Source: an uncultured Alphaproteobacteria bacterium (GTDB lineage: Bacteria > Pseudomonadota > Alphaproteobacteria > Rhodobacterales > Rhodobacteraceae). From it: 18,528 bases of DNA. The stretch lies in NCBI GenBank assembly GCA_929200295.1, contig CAKMZE010000034.1, positions 4,690 to 23,217 on the forward strand, written 5' to 3'. Position numbers and translations under genes: made by a program. How positions within the stretch are numbered: position 1 is the first letter of the stretch; each line of letters opens with the position of its first letter. Positions 7,807-14,508 of this stretch are shown in pieces. The notes below the pieces were generated by a model, which was not told the DNA's origin, made no database searches, and saw nothing but the letters and a program-made list of their open reading frames with translations.

Positions 7807-8652
7807 TTAAGTGTCTGATCTCAAAACAATGATTTCAATCCTGTTGTTTCGCACAGCTGTGACATCAGCAACCACAGGATCGCGATCCGCGGCACCTGTG
7901 AGACTGTCAATACGTAGCGGATCAAATCCTTCGGCCTCAAGCAAAAGCCGGATACGCGCTGCGCGGCTGATAGAGAGATCCCAGACTGGGTTGTCTTTGA
8001 TCACCACCGCACGCGAGGCAAGATGCCCCTTAATTTTCACAGGGTTTTCGACAGCCCGCAGAATACGTGACAGCATCGCAACGATCTCTTGTGTAATGAC
8101 AGAAGGCGTATCGGAATCTTCTTCGAACAGTGCGGCCCCCTCAACATCATATAACTCAATGACCAACCCTTCGTTGGTCACGCGCGTCACCACATGGCGC
8201 AGCGCTTGTTCAGAAATCAGGCTCTCGCCGCCACGCCCCAAAAGCGTTTCTTCAATATTCTGCAAAGCTGCGACCATCGCGACCTCGGCATTAAAGGCTG
8301 CTTGTTCCTCGGGCGAGAGCTCATCATTATCATTTTGACCTTGCTTGAGGATACCTGAGGCTGCGGTCAGACTATGTGGCAGGTTCTGTTGTGTGAAAAC
8401 ACTATCGCCGCCAAACATGCCTGCACCACCACCAGATACACGGTGCACAGGAATGGTAGGACTGAAATAATCAGCGATCCCTTTGCGCTGCTGTTCTGTG
8501 GTCGCGTTCAATAGCCACATCAGCATAAAGAACGCCATCATCGCTGTCACAAAGTCAGCATAGGCGACTTTCCAAGCGCCACCATGATGGCCATCACCAC
8601 CGACGACTTTCTTACGTTTGATAATTATTGGTGCATTCGCAACTTCTGACAT
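7807..8652 (-). CDS. motB: Flagellar motor stator protein MotB
   Basis: 281 aa. MotB pairs with MotA to make the ion-conducting stator and anchors it to peptidoglycan. Near the N-terminus are a basic stretch (KRKK, 12-15) and HHGGAWKVAYADFVTAMMAFFMLMWLL in order. The single membrane helix spans about 28-48, and Asp33 is the expected ion-binding residue. DYFSPT (61-66) is the start of the plug/linker region. The C-terminal third (about 160-278) is an OmpA-like peptidoglycan-binding domain, with DLSISRAARIRLLLEAEGF and the closing VRNNRIEIIVL. GAGGTGG precedes the start by about 7 nt. motA is not in the window. The 83-bp gap to the upstream methyltransferase gene contains no clear terminator. 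Confidence 0.94.
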   Translation of the reverse strand: MSEVANAPIIIKRKKVVGGDGHHGGAWKVAYADFVTAMMAFFMLMWLLNATTEQQRKGIADYFSPTIPVHRVSGGGAGMFGGDSVFTQQNLPHSLTAASGILKQGQNDNDELSPEEQAAFNAEVAMVAALQNIEETLLGRGGESLISEQALRHVVTRVTNEGLVIELYDVEGAALFEEDSDTPSVITQEIVAMLSRILRAVENPVKIKGHLASRAVVIKDNPVWDLSISRAARIRLLLEAEGFDPLRIDSLTGAADRDPVVADVTAVRNNRIEIIVLRSDT

Positions 8653-8735
8653 TCTTTTCCACCTCGATAGCTGTGTCTCTTGGGTAGAAAGCAGCCAGTG
8701 AAGAGGATGTTAAACGTAGAAATTGATGTTTATTT

Positions 8736-9503
8736 TCAGATATTTCTGCGGACGTAAATCTCATCCGGTCCGCAAAACTCGATTAAGTCGTAATCATGGC
8801 TGTGCATGAGCGCTGCGATGTCAGAGGCACCCGTGTTGTTTTCGATCGCCCATGCGCCAACACGGTGCTGATCAAACGGAAACCCTTGCAGGGCTGAGAG
8901 TTCACCGCCCTCGATGTCCAGCGAAATGAAGTCAGGGTCCTTTACGCCAATTTCATTCAAAATCGCGGTAATCGTTCTGGTCGGCACATTGATGACATTT
9001 TCTGCATGCCGCGGGTCCGCGCGCACCTTCTCAAGCAGGCCGGGATCATAGCTATCTGATAAACCGCTCATTTGAGTAAAACCGTTCGTAACAGCGATAA
9101 ACGGTGCTTCACCATCAGAATTTGCGACCGCATAGCCCAAACATGGGCAGCTACGAATCGCAGATGCTTTGCTTATCTGTGCTTCAACAGGCTCAACCAA
9201 GGCGCCGGTCCAGCCGCGCCATTTCTCAAAAAAGATCGTGTTTGACCCGGTGATCCCATCATAGCCACCGATATCAACGAATGTGCCGCCCTGCTTGTGT
9301 TTAAACACACGGTCAATGACCGTGTCCTGACCTGCTTGGGACATATACGCATAGTTCGGGTCCAGCATTTGCCGTACCTCGTGTAGCTGTCGCAATAGCC
9401 CACCGCGTCTGCGCGATTTATCCTCTTTTAGCGCGGCCAAAAGCGCATTCTGCACCGTGACCAGCTCAGCGCGGGCGCTTCTGATTGTGGTGTCGTGGCT
9501 CAT
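8736..9503 (-). CDS. FkbM-family SAM-dependent methyltransferase
   Basis: 255 aa. Likely O-methylates a sugar or other acceptor using S-adenosylmethionine. The SAM-binding site is visible as FVDIGGYDGITGSNTIFFEK (75-94) followed by GALVEP (100-105). SLDIEGGEL (194-202) is the characteristic FkbM motif. The first 50 residues form a charged helical extension (SRRRGGLLRQLHEVRQMLDP) not needed for catalysis. The start ATG overlaps the stop of the DUF6165-like gene (ATGA), so the two are translationally coupled. FkbM enzymes commonly sit in polysaccharide, LPS or flagellin-modification loci. Adjacency to motB and a glycosyltransferase-like gene makes surface-glycan or flagellin methylation plausible, but the acceptor is inferred. 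Confidence 0.9.
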   Translation of the reverse strand: MSHDTTIRSARAELVTVQNALLAALKEDKSRRRGGLLRQLHEVRQMLDPNYAYMSQAGQDTVIDRVFKHKQGGTFVDIGGYDGITGSNTIFFEKWRGWTGALVEPVEAQISKASAIRSCPCLGYAVANSDGEAPFIAVTNGFTQMSGLSDSYDPGLLEKVRADPRHAENVINVPTRTITAILNEIGVKDPDFISLDIEGGELSALQGFPFDQHRVGAWAIENNTGASDIAALMHSHDYDLIEFCGPDEIYVRRNI

Positions 9504-9901
9504 GACCCTGCCCCATGATCATAATATGATTTCTCTTCGATCAGGTCAGAGCCCAACAGAACGTTGATATGCTTTTTGATCTTCGCGCGTTCATCATTTG
9601 TCACATAGACCGCACGCGCCAATGCAATAAACGCAGGCCCGAAATCATTGCGCGCTTCACATTTACGGATGTCATCCTCGATCACCCAGAGATCAGAATT
9701 GACCTTATACAGCATCTCCCACAGACGGTTCAGCTCATCAGACGGAGGGATCGCATCATCAGCCGTTTTTTGCAGCACCTGCTGTTCATGACGAACATTC
9801 GCAAGCTTTACCTCATCTGAGATATGTTCGCTCTTGAGCCGTAAGATCGTTAGCTTATCGATCAGCTCACCAGGGGCGATAGGGGTTAGGATCTCTTTCA
9901 T
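9500..9901 (-). CDS. DUF6165-like small conserved protein
   Basis: 133 aa from the start at 9901, which I chose because its ATG overlaps the TGA of the upstream gene (ATGA) and the protein then opens with MKEILTPIAPGELIDKLTIL, like relatives I recall. An ATG 18 bp further upstream is in frame but would add residues not expected in the family. The sequence is mostly helical and highly charged: LIDKLTILRLKSEHI, ANVRHEQQVLQ, LWEMLYKVNSDLWVIEDDIRKCEA. There is no signal peptide or membrane segment, so it is cytoplasmic. The biochemical role is unknown. From memory such proteins occur beside TPR/glycosyltransferase genes, and here it sits between a TPR glycosyltransferase-like gene and a methyltransferase, overlapping both. 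An accessory role in glycan assembly is inference. Family name given from memory, moderate certainty. Confidence 0.78.
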   Translation of the reverse strand: MKEILTPIAPGELIDKLTILRLKSEHISDEVKLANVRHEQQVLQKTADDAIPPSDELNRLWEMLYKVNSDLWVIEDDIRKCEARNDFGPAFIALARAVYVTNDERAKIKKHINVLLGSDLIEEKSYYDHGAGS

Positions 9902-11262
9902 TGTGTACTTTCCGTCCATACGTGAAGCTCACGCGTAATATCTTGCATAACGCCATCCCATTTGAGCGGCGCGTGTTGGCGGAACAGCCGCATATTCGGA
10001 TACCATTCCGTCGTGTCGCCGCTATGCCGCCACACCCAAAATGCATCCCAATGCAGCACAGTCCACGTCGGCACACCCAGTGAGCCCGCAACATGCGCTG
10101 TTGCTGTGTCAGAGGTGATGACCAAGTCCATTTCCTGCATCATCGCAGCGCAGTCAGCAAAATCCCGTTCGGTTGCCCCTGCATTCACAATAAACGCCGA
10201 GCTGCCATCAGCAACAAAGGCATCAAGTGCCGGCCCTTTATAAAGCGAAAAGAGCTGCACACCGGGCACATCCGTTAAGGGCAGAAAATCAGTATGGCTG
10301 AACGAGCGGAATGCATTCCCCTTATACGTCATTGATCCTGTCCAAACCACACCGATTTTCTTGACAGGCATCGCGTTATAAGGGGCGGTAATTCTTGCAG
10401 CGCGGTCTTTTGCATCTTGGGGGACGTGCAATGTCACAGGTGCTGGCACGGTTGTGTCGCTTGCAAAATGCAATAGTGCGACATCCATATTGTTGATCCA
10501 ATAGTCAACCGTCACATCAGGCGGCAGTTTACTTCCCACCCAATCTGCACCTTCAAGCCCTTCAAAAATACGCGCGACAGGCTTTTTCGCGATATAGTAC
10601 ACCTGCGCACCCATCGCCTTGAGCATCTTTACAAAGCGCGCAAATAATATCGCATCGCCAAATCCCTGCTCAGGCAAAACCAAGATCGATTTTCCCTCAA
10701 GCGGCTCACCTTGCCACTCTGGGAAATCCAGATCACGCGGTTCCAGCTCGCTGGCCTGCCAACGGCTTTGATAGCTTTCGAACCCATCCGCATAAGCGCC
10801 ATCACCCAATTGCGCAAACGCAAGCTGAAGCCGTATCTCAGCCTCATCAGGGTGCTCTATTTGCTGCTGCGATAAATAGGCGATTGCAGCTTTATAATCA
10901 CCCTTCCCGCGCAAGCAGCGACCGATCATCGACTTTTGATCAAGATCGCCGGGTCTGAGTGCGAGAACCTTCTCGCGCAGCACGATGCTCTCGTCATAAC
11001 GACCAATATCCGAAAGCAGATTAGCAAAATTGACCAAAATCGTCGGGCTATCATCACGCAAAGCGATAGCCCGTTGATGCGCGCGAATAGCTTGTTCATG
11101 GCGCTTTTCCGCGCGGTGCAGCACACCGAGATTTGACCACATGGTCGCATCATCAGGCCGATGCGCTAAATACTGCGCATAAAGCGGCAGAACCTCAGCC
11201 AAGCGTCCATCTTGATGGATCGTCGCAATCTTGCTGCGAAGGGATTTCAGATCTTTGGTCAT
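9898..11262 (-). CDS. TPR protein with C-terminal glycosyltransferase-like (GT-B type) domain
   Basis: 454 aa, cytoplasmic. The first 175 residues hold about four to five tetratricopeptide repeats, for example WSNLGVLHRAEKRHEQAIRAH, then LVNFANLLSDIGRYDESIVL, then MIGRCLRGKGDYKAAIAYL. The C-terminal half resembles GT9/GT41-like transferases: ILVLPEQGFGDAILFARFVK (around 194-213), IGVVWTGSMTYKGNAFRS, and ITSDTATAHVAGSLGVPTW near the end, where the last motif is the usual nucleotide-sugar-binding region. TPR-transferase fusions of this kind often glycosylate proteins or assemble surface glycans. It starts 8 bp after the upstream unknown gene and overlaps the next gene by 4 bp (ATGA). Donor and acceptor cannot be read from sequence. 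Flagellin or another surface protein is inferred from the neighbours. Confidence 0.88.
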   Translation of the reverse strand: MTKDLKSLRSKIATIHQDGRLAEVLPLYAQYLAHRPDDATMWSNLGVLHRAEKRHEQAIRAHQRAIALRDDSPTILVNFANLLSDIGRYDESIVLREKVLALRPGDLDQKSMIGRCLRGKGDYKAAIAYLSQQQIEHPDEAEIRLQLAFAQLGDGAYADGFESYQSRWQASELEPRDLDFPEWQGEPLEGKSILVLPEQGFGDAILFARFVKMLKAMGAQVYYIAKKPVARIFEGLEGADWVGSKLPPDVTVDYWINNMDVALLHFASDTTVPAPVTLHVPQDAKDRAARITAPYNAMPVKKIGVVWTGSMTYKGNAFRSFSHTDFLPLTDVPGVQLFSLYKGPALDAFVADGSSAFIVNAGATERDFADCAAMMQEMDLVITSDTATAHVAGSLGVPTWTVLHWDAFWVWRHSGDTTEWYPNMRLFRQHAPLKWDGVMQDITRELHVWTESTQ

Positions 11263-11270
11263 AAGCGCAG

Positions 11271-12053
11271 CTAGCTTTTCGTCGGTTTCACAGGTGTGAT
11301 CAGCGTCTCAGGGCGTCGTGCCTCGGCCGCCTCAAAGAGTGAGAACGTTTGGTTCACATAATTTACAGCACCTGAAATCAGATCCATATAATCGGTTAGC
11401 TCTGGTGTGACCTGTGCCTCGGTCATAACAACGCTGCGATCCTGTGGCAGCGTCTCAAACGTGGCATAGAACAGCGGTGCGCCACGTTTGATCTTAAGTG
11501 GCTTATCGGTGTCATGCCATTCAAAGGCCCACATCAGGGGCCGCGGCCATACATTGATCGGGAACCGTCCACCAAAGATCGTGCCAGGCAGCGGATCTTT
11601 GGCATAATGCATAAACGGGGACACCTGCGACATATAAACAGGCTCATCCGCGATAAAGACATAAGGAAGTTGCAATTGGATCGTGGGCACACCCGGATAA
11701 CGCCATTCCACTTCGCTTGTCACATGGATCTTACTACCAAGCTTACCGGCACGCACTGCGCTGGCCTCACCGCTGAGGTTTCGCAATCCCGGTTTGCCGT
11801 CTTTGTCACGAATAAATCCAAGGTTAATATCAAACGGGCAGCGCACCATGAAATAGCGGCTTTCTAGATTGATCACGGCTGGGCAACGGGATGCTGATTT
11901 GGCGTGCTTTTTATTCATATCAGCAGAACGGACACGCTCTGGCGGTTCATAAATGATCCCCCCTTTACGCTCGTTCAAAAACCAGCCCACGGTTACAGGT
12001 CCACTGCGCGGCGTTGTGCCATCAGTATTCTCAAAATGCACTGAAAGTTGCAT
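11271..12053 (-). CDS. Unrecognised 260-aa protein heading the glycan-modification cassette
   Basis: I do not recognise the family with confidence. The start at 12053 is preferred over the ATG at 12068 because AGGAG sits 5-6 nt upstream of it; 12068 has no comparable site. The protein opens MQLSVHFENTDG. It has no signal peptide or membrane helix and many aromatic and proline residues (EWRYPGVPTIQLQLPYVF, ISQV-like loops, PINVWPRPLMWAFEWHD), which suggests a beta-rich soluble fold. There are two cysteines, in SRCPAVINLESRYFMVRCPFD. The C-terminal 40 residues are helical and end in a Pro/Thr/Lys-rich tail. It is the first gene after a CtrA-like box and lies 8 bp before the TPR/glycosyltransferase-like gene, so it is probably cotranscribed. 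A role in the same glycan or flagellar modification is guilt by association only. Confidence 0.75.
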   Translation of the reverse strand: MQLSVHFENTDGTTPRSGPVTVGWFLNERKGGIIYEPPERVRSADMNKKHAKSASRCPAVINLESRYFMVRCPFDINLGFIRDKDGKPGLRNLSGEASAVRAGKLGSKIHVTSEVEWRYPGVPTIQLQLPYVFIADEPVYMSQVSPFMHYAKDPLPGTIFGGRFPINVWPRPLMWAFEWHDTDKPLKIKRGAPLFYATFETLPQDRSVVMTEAQVTPELTDYMDLISGAVNYVNQTFSLFEAAEARRPETLITPVKPTKS

Positions 12054-12186
12054 CTGCTCTCCTATCATAAAGCCCGGCCTGTCTGACGCAGATCTCTTGG
12101 CTTATAAACCTCACCATAACGATACATAAGGATTACGGCGTTAATTTGGCTTTACCAAAACCCGCATAGTCACAGCTGTATGTTCG

Positions 12187-12202
12187 TTAACGATCTGTTA
12201 AC
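12187..12202 (-). promoter_or_regulatory. CtrA-type binding box
   Basis: TTAACGATCTGTTAAC matches the full alphaproteobacterial CtrA site TTAA-N7-TTAAC exactly, and being nearly palindromic it also reads on the other strand. It lies 134-149 bp upstream of the 260-aa gene's start, in a 269-bp gap (12054-12322). The only other features I see there are a terminator for the rightward neighbour and loosely promoter-like AT-rich stretches. CtrA is the master regulator of motility in Rhodobacterales, which fits the adjacent flagellar genes. Binding is unproven, and the spacing to a start site is unknown. Confidence 0.55.
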
Positions 12203-12232
12203 AAAAATCTCATGCCCGGCAAGTCCACGTGG

Positions 12233-12283
12233 AAAAAGAGGGGCCATGTGTGATGCATTTCGCGCATCAAACATGGCCCCTCT
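12233..12283 (-). terminator. Strong intrinsic terminator of the esterase-like gene
   Basis: A long hairpin occupies 12237-12283: 13-bp perfect outer arms (AGAGGGGCCATGT and its complement), one G/A mismatch, a further 6-bp stem (TGATGC/GCATCA) and a 7-nt loop. On the minus strand the hairpin runs straight into TTTTT (12237-12233). This is a textbook Rho-independent terminator placed about 40 nt after the stop of the minus-strand gene ending at 12323. It isolates that gene from the cassette downstream. Confidence 0.88.
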
Positions 12284-12322
12284 CGATGCCTTATAGATCA
12301 CATATGATTTACCCTAAGGTCT

Positions 12323-13642
12323 TTATGCCCAAAGAAATTCATCCATCATGGATGAAGCCGCGACCATCGTCTCAGCTGAGCTCACAGACATATCTTGGGA
12401 TTGCACTTCGGAAGAACCATCACTCTGACTAACGAAGGTCTCTGCTAAATCCACAATCATCGACGCAACGCTCACCCCATGATCCTCGGCTACGTCCTGA
12501 TCAGATGCCGCAAAGACAAATGCATCGGACGCAGACGCATCATTCGCTTTTTCCAAAGCGGCAGCTTTTGCGGGACCGAAATACTTCTTACCCGTCTGCC
12601 AATCGTTCAAGTTATATTTCTTATCCGTCACATTGCCGTTTTTATCATAATACGTGGTTTCTGATGCCCACCACGCACGATCATCTAGATCATATTTCGT
12701 GACCTTTTGCGCGCCGGATTTTGACACGATTGCAAGCTCGACCAGCTTGCCAGAATCGTAAGATTGCCGTTTCACAGTGCCATCATCAAATGATGTAACC
12801 TTACCAGCGATCTTCCCATCAGCTTTGTCCCAAGCGATGTTCTTTTCTTTCCAGTTATACTTGTTTCCCCAATCCTTTTTGGTGGTGGTCCGGTAGAACT
12901 GCCCAAACCAATCATTGTTTATGACTTCGGCAGACTCCTTGTTCCAATGCACATTATCTTTGTGAAACGGATGCTGGTCAGGGTCATAGATACGCCGCCC
13001 GTTTCCATCTGTCTTAACACTTGGATCAAAATCCTTCAGACCAAACGCCTTGCGAACCGCGGCATCGGGATCATAAAATTTAACATGCTTTTCGTCTTTA
13101 ACGAGCGATGCTTGGCCTTTTAAAAACGCCTTGTACGAGTCCCAAACAGTGTTTGTTTCATCCTCTCGGCTATTGATCTTTGAGTTTTTCACGTTCTTGT
13201 AGTGAAAATTGTATTTCGAGAGCTTCGCGACCGAAAACTCAAAATCCTCACCGTTTTTGCCAGCATAATATTTCTCAAATCGATCTTTAAACAGATCATA
13301 GAGCTTGTTGAGCCATTCACCATATTGGCTGCCATTATGAAATGAATCGCCCTCACCTTGGCACCAGTAAACACCGGCCAGCTCACTGCCCGGATTTGCC
13401 TTGAGCGCGTCCTCGATATCTTTGAATTCGCTCTTTATCAGCTCACCCGAGTCTTTGCGCCACAAGCGATCAGGATTCCAATCGGGGCCATCGGATTTGT
13501 ATTCAAGGCTGGTGCCGCCTTTATAGGCTTCAACAACCTCTGCATAAATTCCATACTTCTCTAAAAAGCGTTCTGGTGCGCCGGATTTATCAATCATTCC
13601 AGCGTTACTTTGCCCCATGAAGGCGAATATTTTCTTTCCCAT
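12323..13642 (-). CDS. SGNH/SASA-type carbohydrate esterase-like protein with unusual C-terminal extension
   Basis: 439 aa. The N-terminal 250 residues carry the marks of SGNH hydrolases in the sialate-O-acetylesterase-like group: FMGQSNAGM (block I, Ser12 as nucleophile), GGTSL (42-46), VYWCQGEGDS (91-100) and DNVHWN (229-234) supplying the Asp and His. It probably removes acetyl or similar esters from a sugar. After residue 255 comes a Trp/Tyr/Lys/Asp-rich stretch with loosely repeated phrases (WNKEKNIAWDKADGK-like, SFDDGTVKRQSYDSG, TYYDKNGNVTDKKYN), then an Ala/Ser/Asp-rich acidic tail ending MMDEFLWA. There is no N-terminal signal peptide. The acidic tail resembles type I secretion signals, although no RTX repeats are present. 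GGGGGG lies about 6 nt ahead of the ATG. It is a single-gene unit with its own promoter and terminator. Substrate unknown. Confidence 0.75.
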   Translation of the reverse strand: MGKKIFAFMGQSNAGMIDKSGAPERFLEKYGIYAEVVEAYKGGTSLEYKSDGPDWNPDRLWRKDSGELIKSEFKDIEDALKANPGSELAGVYWCQGEGDSFHNGSQYGEWLNKLYDLFKDRFEKYYAGKNGEDFEFSVAKLSKYNFHYKNVKNSKINSREDETNTVWDSYKAFLKGQASLVKDEKHVKFYDPDAAVRKAFGLKDFDPSVKTDGNGRRIYDPDQHPFHKDNVHWNKESAEVINNDWFGQFYRTTTKKDWGNKYNWKEKNIAWDKADGKIAGKVTSFDDGTVKRQSYDSGKLVELAIVSKSGAQKVTKYDLDDRAWWASETTYYDKNGNVTDKKYNLNDWQTGKKYFGPAKAAALEKANDASASDAFVFAASDQDVAEDHGVSVASMIVDLAETFVSQSDGSSEVQSQDMSVSSAETMVAASSMMDEFLWA

Positions 13643-13686
13643 CTTTCCCCCCTTATTGAATCACCAAGCGGTGTTTCCCATTATTT

Positions 13687-13715
13687 TTAATAGCATACGC
13701 TTTGTAATTTATCAA
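13687..13715 (-). promoter_or_regulatory. Predicted housekeeping-type promoter for the esterase-like gene
   Basis: On the minus strand TTGATA (13710-13715) and TATTAA (13687-13692) are separated by 17 bp, giving 5/6 and 4/6 matches to the sigma-70 consensus. Initiation would fall about 40 nt before the start codon at 13642. The gap 13643-13899 (257 bp) is AT-rich and holds this promoter and an opposite-facing one. Confidence 0.5.
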
Positions 13716-13728
13716 CTTTGGGTTGTTT

Positions 13729-13756
13729 TTGACCAAGATTCTATTGCACCTATTAC
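13729..13756 (+). promoter_or_regulatory. Predicted plus-strand promoter ahead of the small paralog pair
   Basis: TTGACC (13729-13734) and TATTAC (13751-13756) are separated by 16 bp on the plus strand, a reasonable sigma-70-type pair. A start near 13763 would lead straight into the terminator-ended segment described next, and beyond it to the small gene at 13900. The -10 is only 4/6, so this is a moderate prediction. Confidence 0.4.
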
Positions 13757-13762
13757 AAACGA

Positions 13763-13833
13763 CAGCACGAAACAGGCAGATTCCTGCGCATAATTTACGA
13801 TGACGCGCGGGAAACCGTTTTCCCCCTTTTTTT
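13763..13833 (+). ncRNA. Possible short RNA or attenuated leader (about 70 nt)
   Basis: A stretch with no open reading frame lies between a predicted promoter and an intrinsic terminator on the plus strand. It contains a small hairpin, GCAG-ATTC-CTGC, and then the terminator stem. It may be a stand-alone small RNA, or the leader of the gene at 13900 with a conditional terminator. There is no plus-strand gene upstream that would otherwise need this terminator. Prediction from signals only; I recognise no known RNA family. Confidence 0.3.
13809..13833 (+). terminator. Intrinsic terminator with no gene in front of it
   Basis: A 6-bp stem GGGAAA/TTTCCC with loop CCGT is followed by CC and seven T residues (13827-13833) on the plus strand. 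On the minus strand the hairpin has no T tract after it, so it is directional. No plus-strand coding gene precedes it within the window, and the next gene begins 67 bp later. Confidence 0.6.
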
Positions 13834-13899
13834 CAGCAGGCTGAACACCATTTAATAAACACAAGCGCCATAACTTTGGTGCCCACATAGGAGTATGTC

Positions 13900-14097
13900 A
13901 TGAGTCAGATTAGCTTAGTGAATGTCCATTATAATGCCCAAGACCGCGCGTTTGTTGCCCGGGCAGATGTCACGCGTAATGGTAAGACACTGCGCTATCC
14001 TTGTGCTGTTTTTGGACCTGCATCGCTTGACCCACAGCAAGTGACGGCGCGGTTACACGCCCGTGCTTTGCGTATGGTGAACCCGTCTTGCCATTAA
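13900..14097 (+). CDS. Small protein of unknown function, first of a tandem paralog pair
   Basis: 65 aa, family not recognised. It is real by three signs: AGGAG 7 nt ahead of the ATG, a paralog right behind it, and a shared downstream terminator. Ungapped alignment with the next gene gives 26 identical residues over the first 59 (44 percent). Conserved features are NxxYNAQ (8-14), AFxAR (17-21), D23, GxT (28-30), YPCxVxGP (33-40) and RM (58-59). There is one shared cysteine (Cys35); this copy has a second (Cys62) near its end. No signal peptide or membrane helix; the alternating pattern suggests short beta strands. Function unknown. Confidence 0.8.
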   Translation: MSQISLVNVHYNAQDRAFVARADVTRNGKTLRYPCAVFGPASLDPQQVTARLHARALRMVNPSCH

Positions 14098-14127
14098 GCC
14101 AGCAAAACCAAACATAAGGGGTGCTAC

Positions 14128-14340
14128 ATGACACATATTCAACTTGGTAATATCCGCTACAACGCGCAAAACGGCGCCTTTGAAGCGCGCGTCGATATTC
14201 AACATGGCGGCGAAACATATGGCTATCCCTGTCAGGTTGCAGGACCCGTCACCATGAACATGGCGACCGTGCGTAATCATCTTACGCGCAGTGCAATACG
14301 TATGTCAGATCAAGGTACAGGTTTGATGTCACGTCTTTAG
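14128..14340 (+). CDS. Small protein of unknown function, second of a tandem paralog pair
   Basis: 70 aa. It shares the framework of the preceding protein (NxxYNAQ, AFxAR, YPCxVxGP, RM) with no gaps across the first 59 residues, and then has a different tail (SDQGTGLMSRL). AAGGGG lies a few bases ahead of the ATG. It starts 30 bp after the first copy, which implies cotranscription. The pair looks like an old tandem duplication, since divergence is large but length and motifs are kept. A cytoplasmic location is inferred from the lack of any export signal. No function can be assigned. Confidence 0.8.
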   Translation: MTHIQLGNIRYNAQNGAFEARVDIQHGGETYGYPCQVAGPVTMNMATVRNHLTRSAIRMSDQGTGLMSRL

Positions 14341-14413
14341 ATTTTCTGCCGGTCAGTTTGCAAACACGCCTCTGTCCCCTCAGATGTTTGCATTCCCAAT
14401 CTGACCAGTAACT

Positions 14414-14446
14414 AGCCCGGTGGGTTTTTCCCATCGGGCTTTTTTT
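14414..14446 (+). terminator. Intrinsic terminator of the small paralog pair
   Basis: An 11-bp stem, AGCCCGGTGGG against CCCATCGGGCT with one G-T wobble, closes a short T-rich loop and is followed by a seven-T run (14440-14446). It sits about 75 bp after the second paralog's stop and separates the pair from the amidohydrolase gene at 14509. The remaining 14341-14508 shows no other clear feature. Confidence 0.88.
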
Positions 14447-14508
14447 ATCTTGCGTTCGCGTGCTGGCCACCCAACAGTGTAAGCACCACATGATGCGGGG
14501 ATCACACC

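Noticed and set aside
9902..9919. Upstream ATG for the DUF6165-like gene
   Set aside because: It would add six residues (MDGKYT) before the conserved opening. The ATGA overlap at 9901 and family-like N-terminus favour the shorter form.
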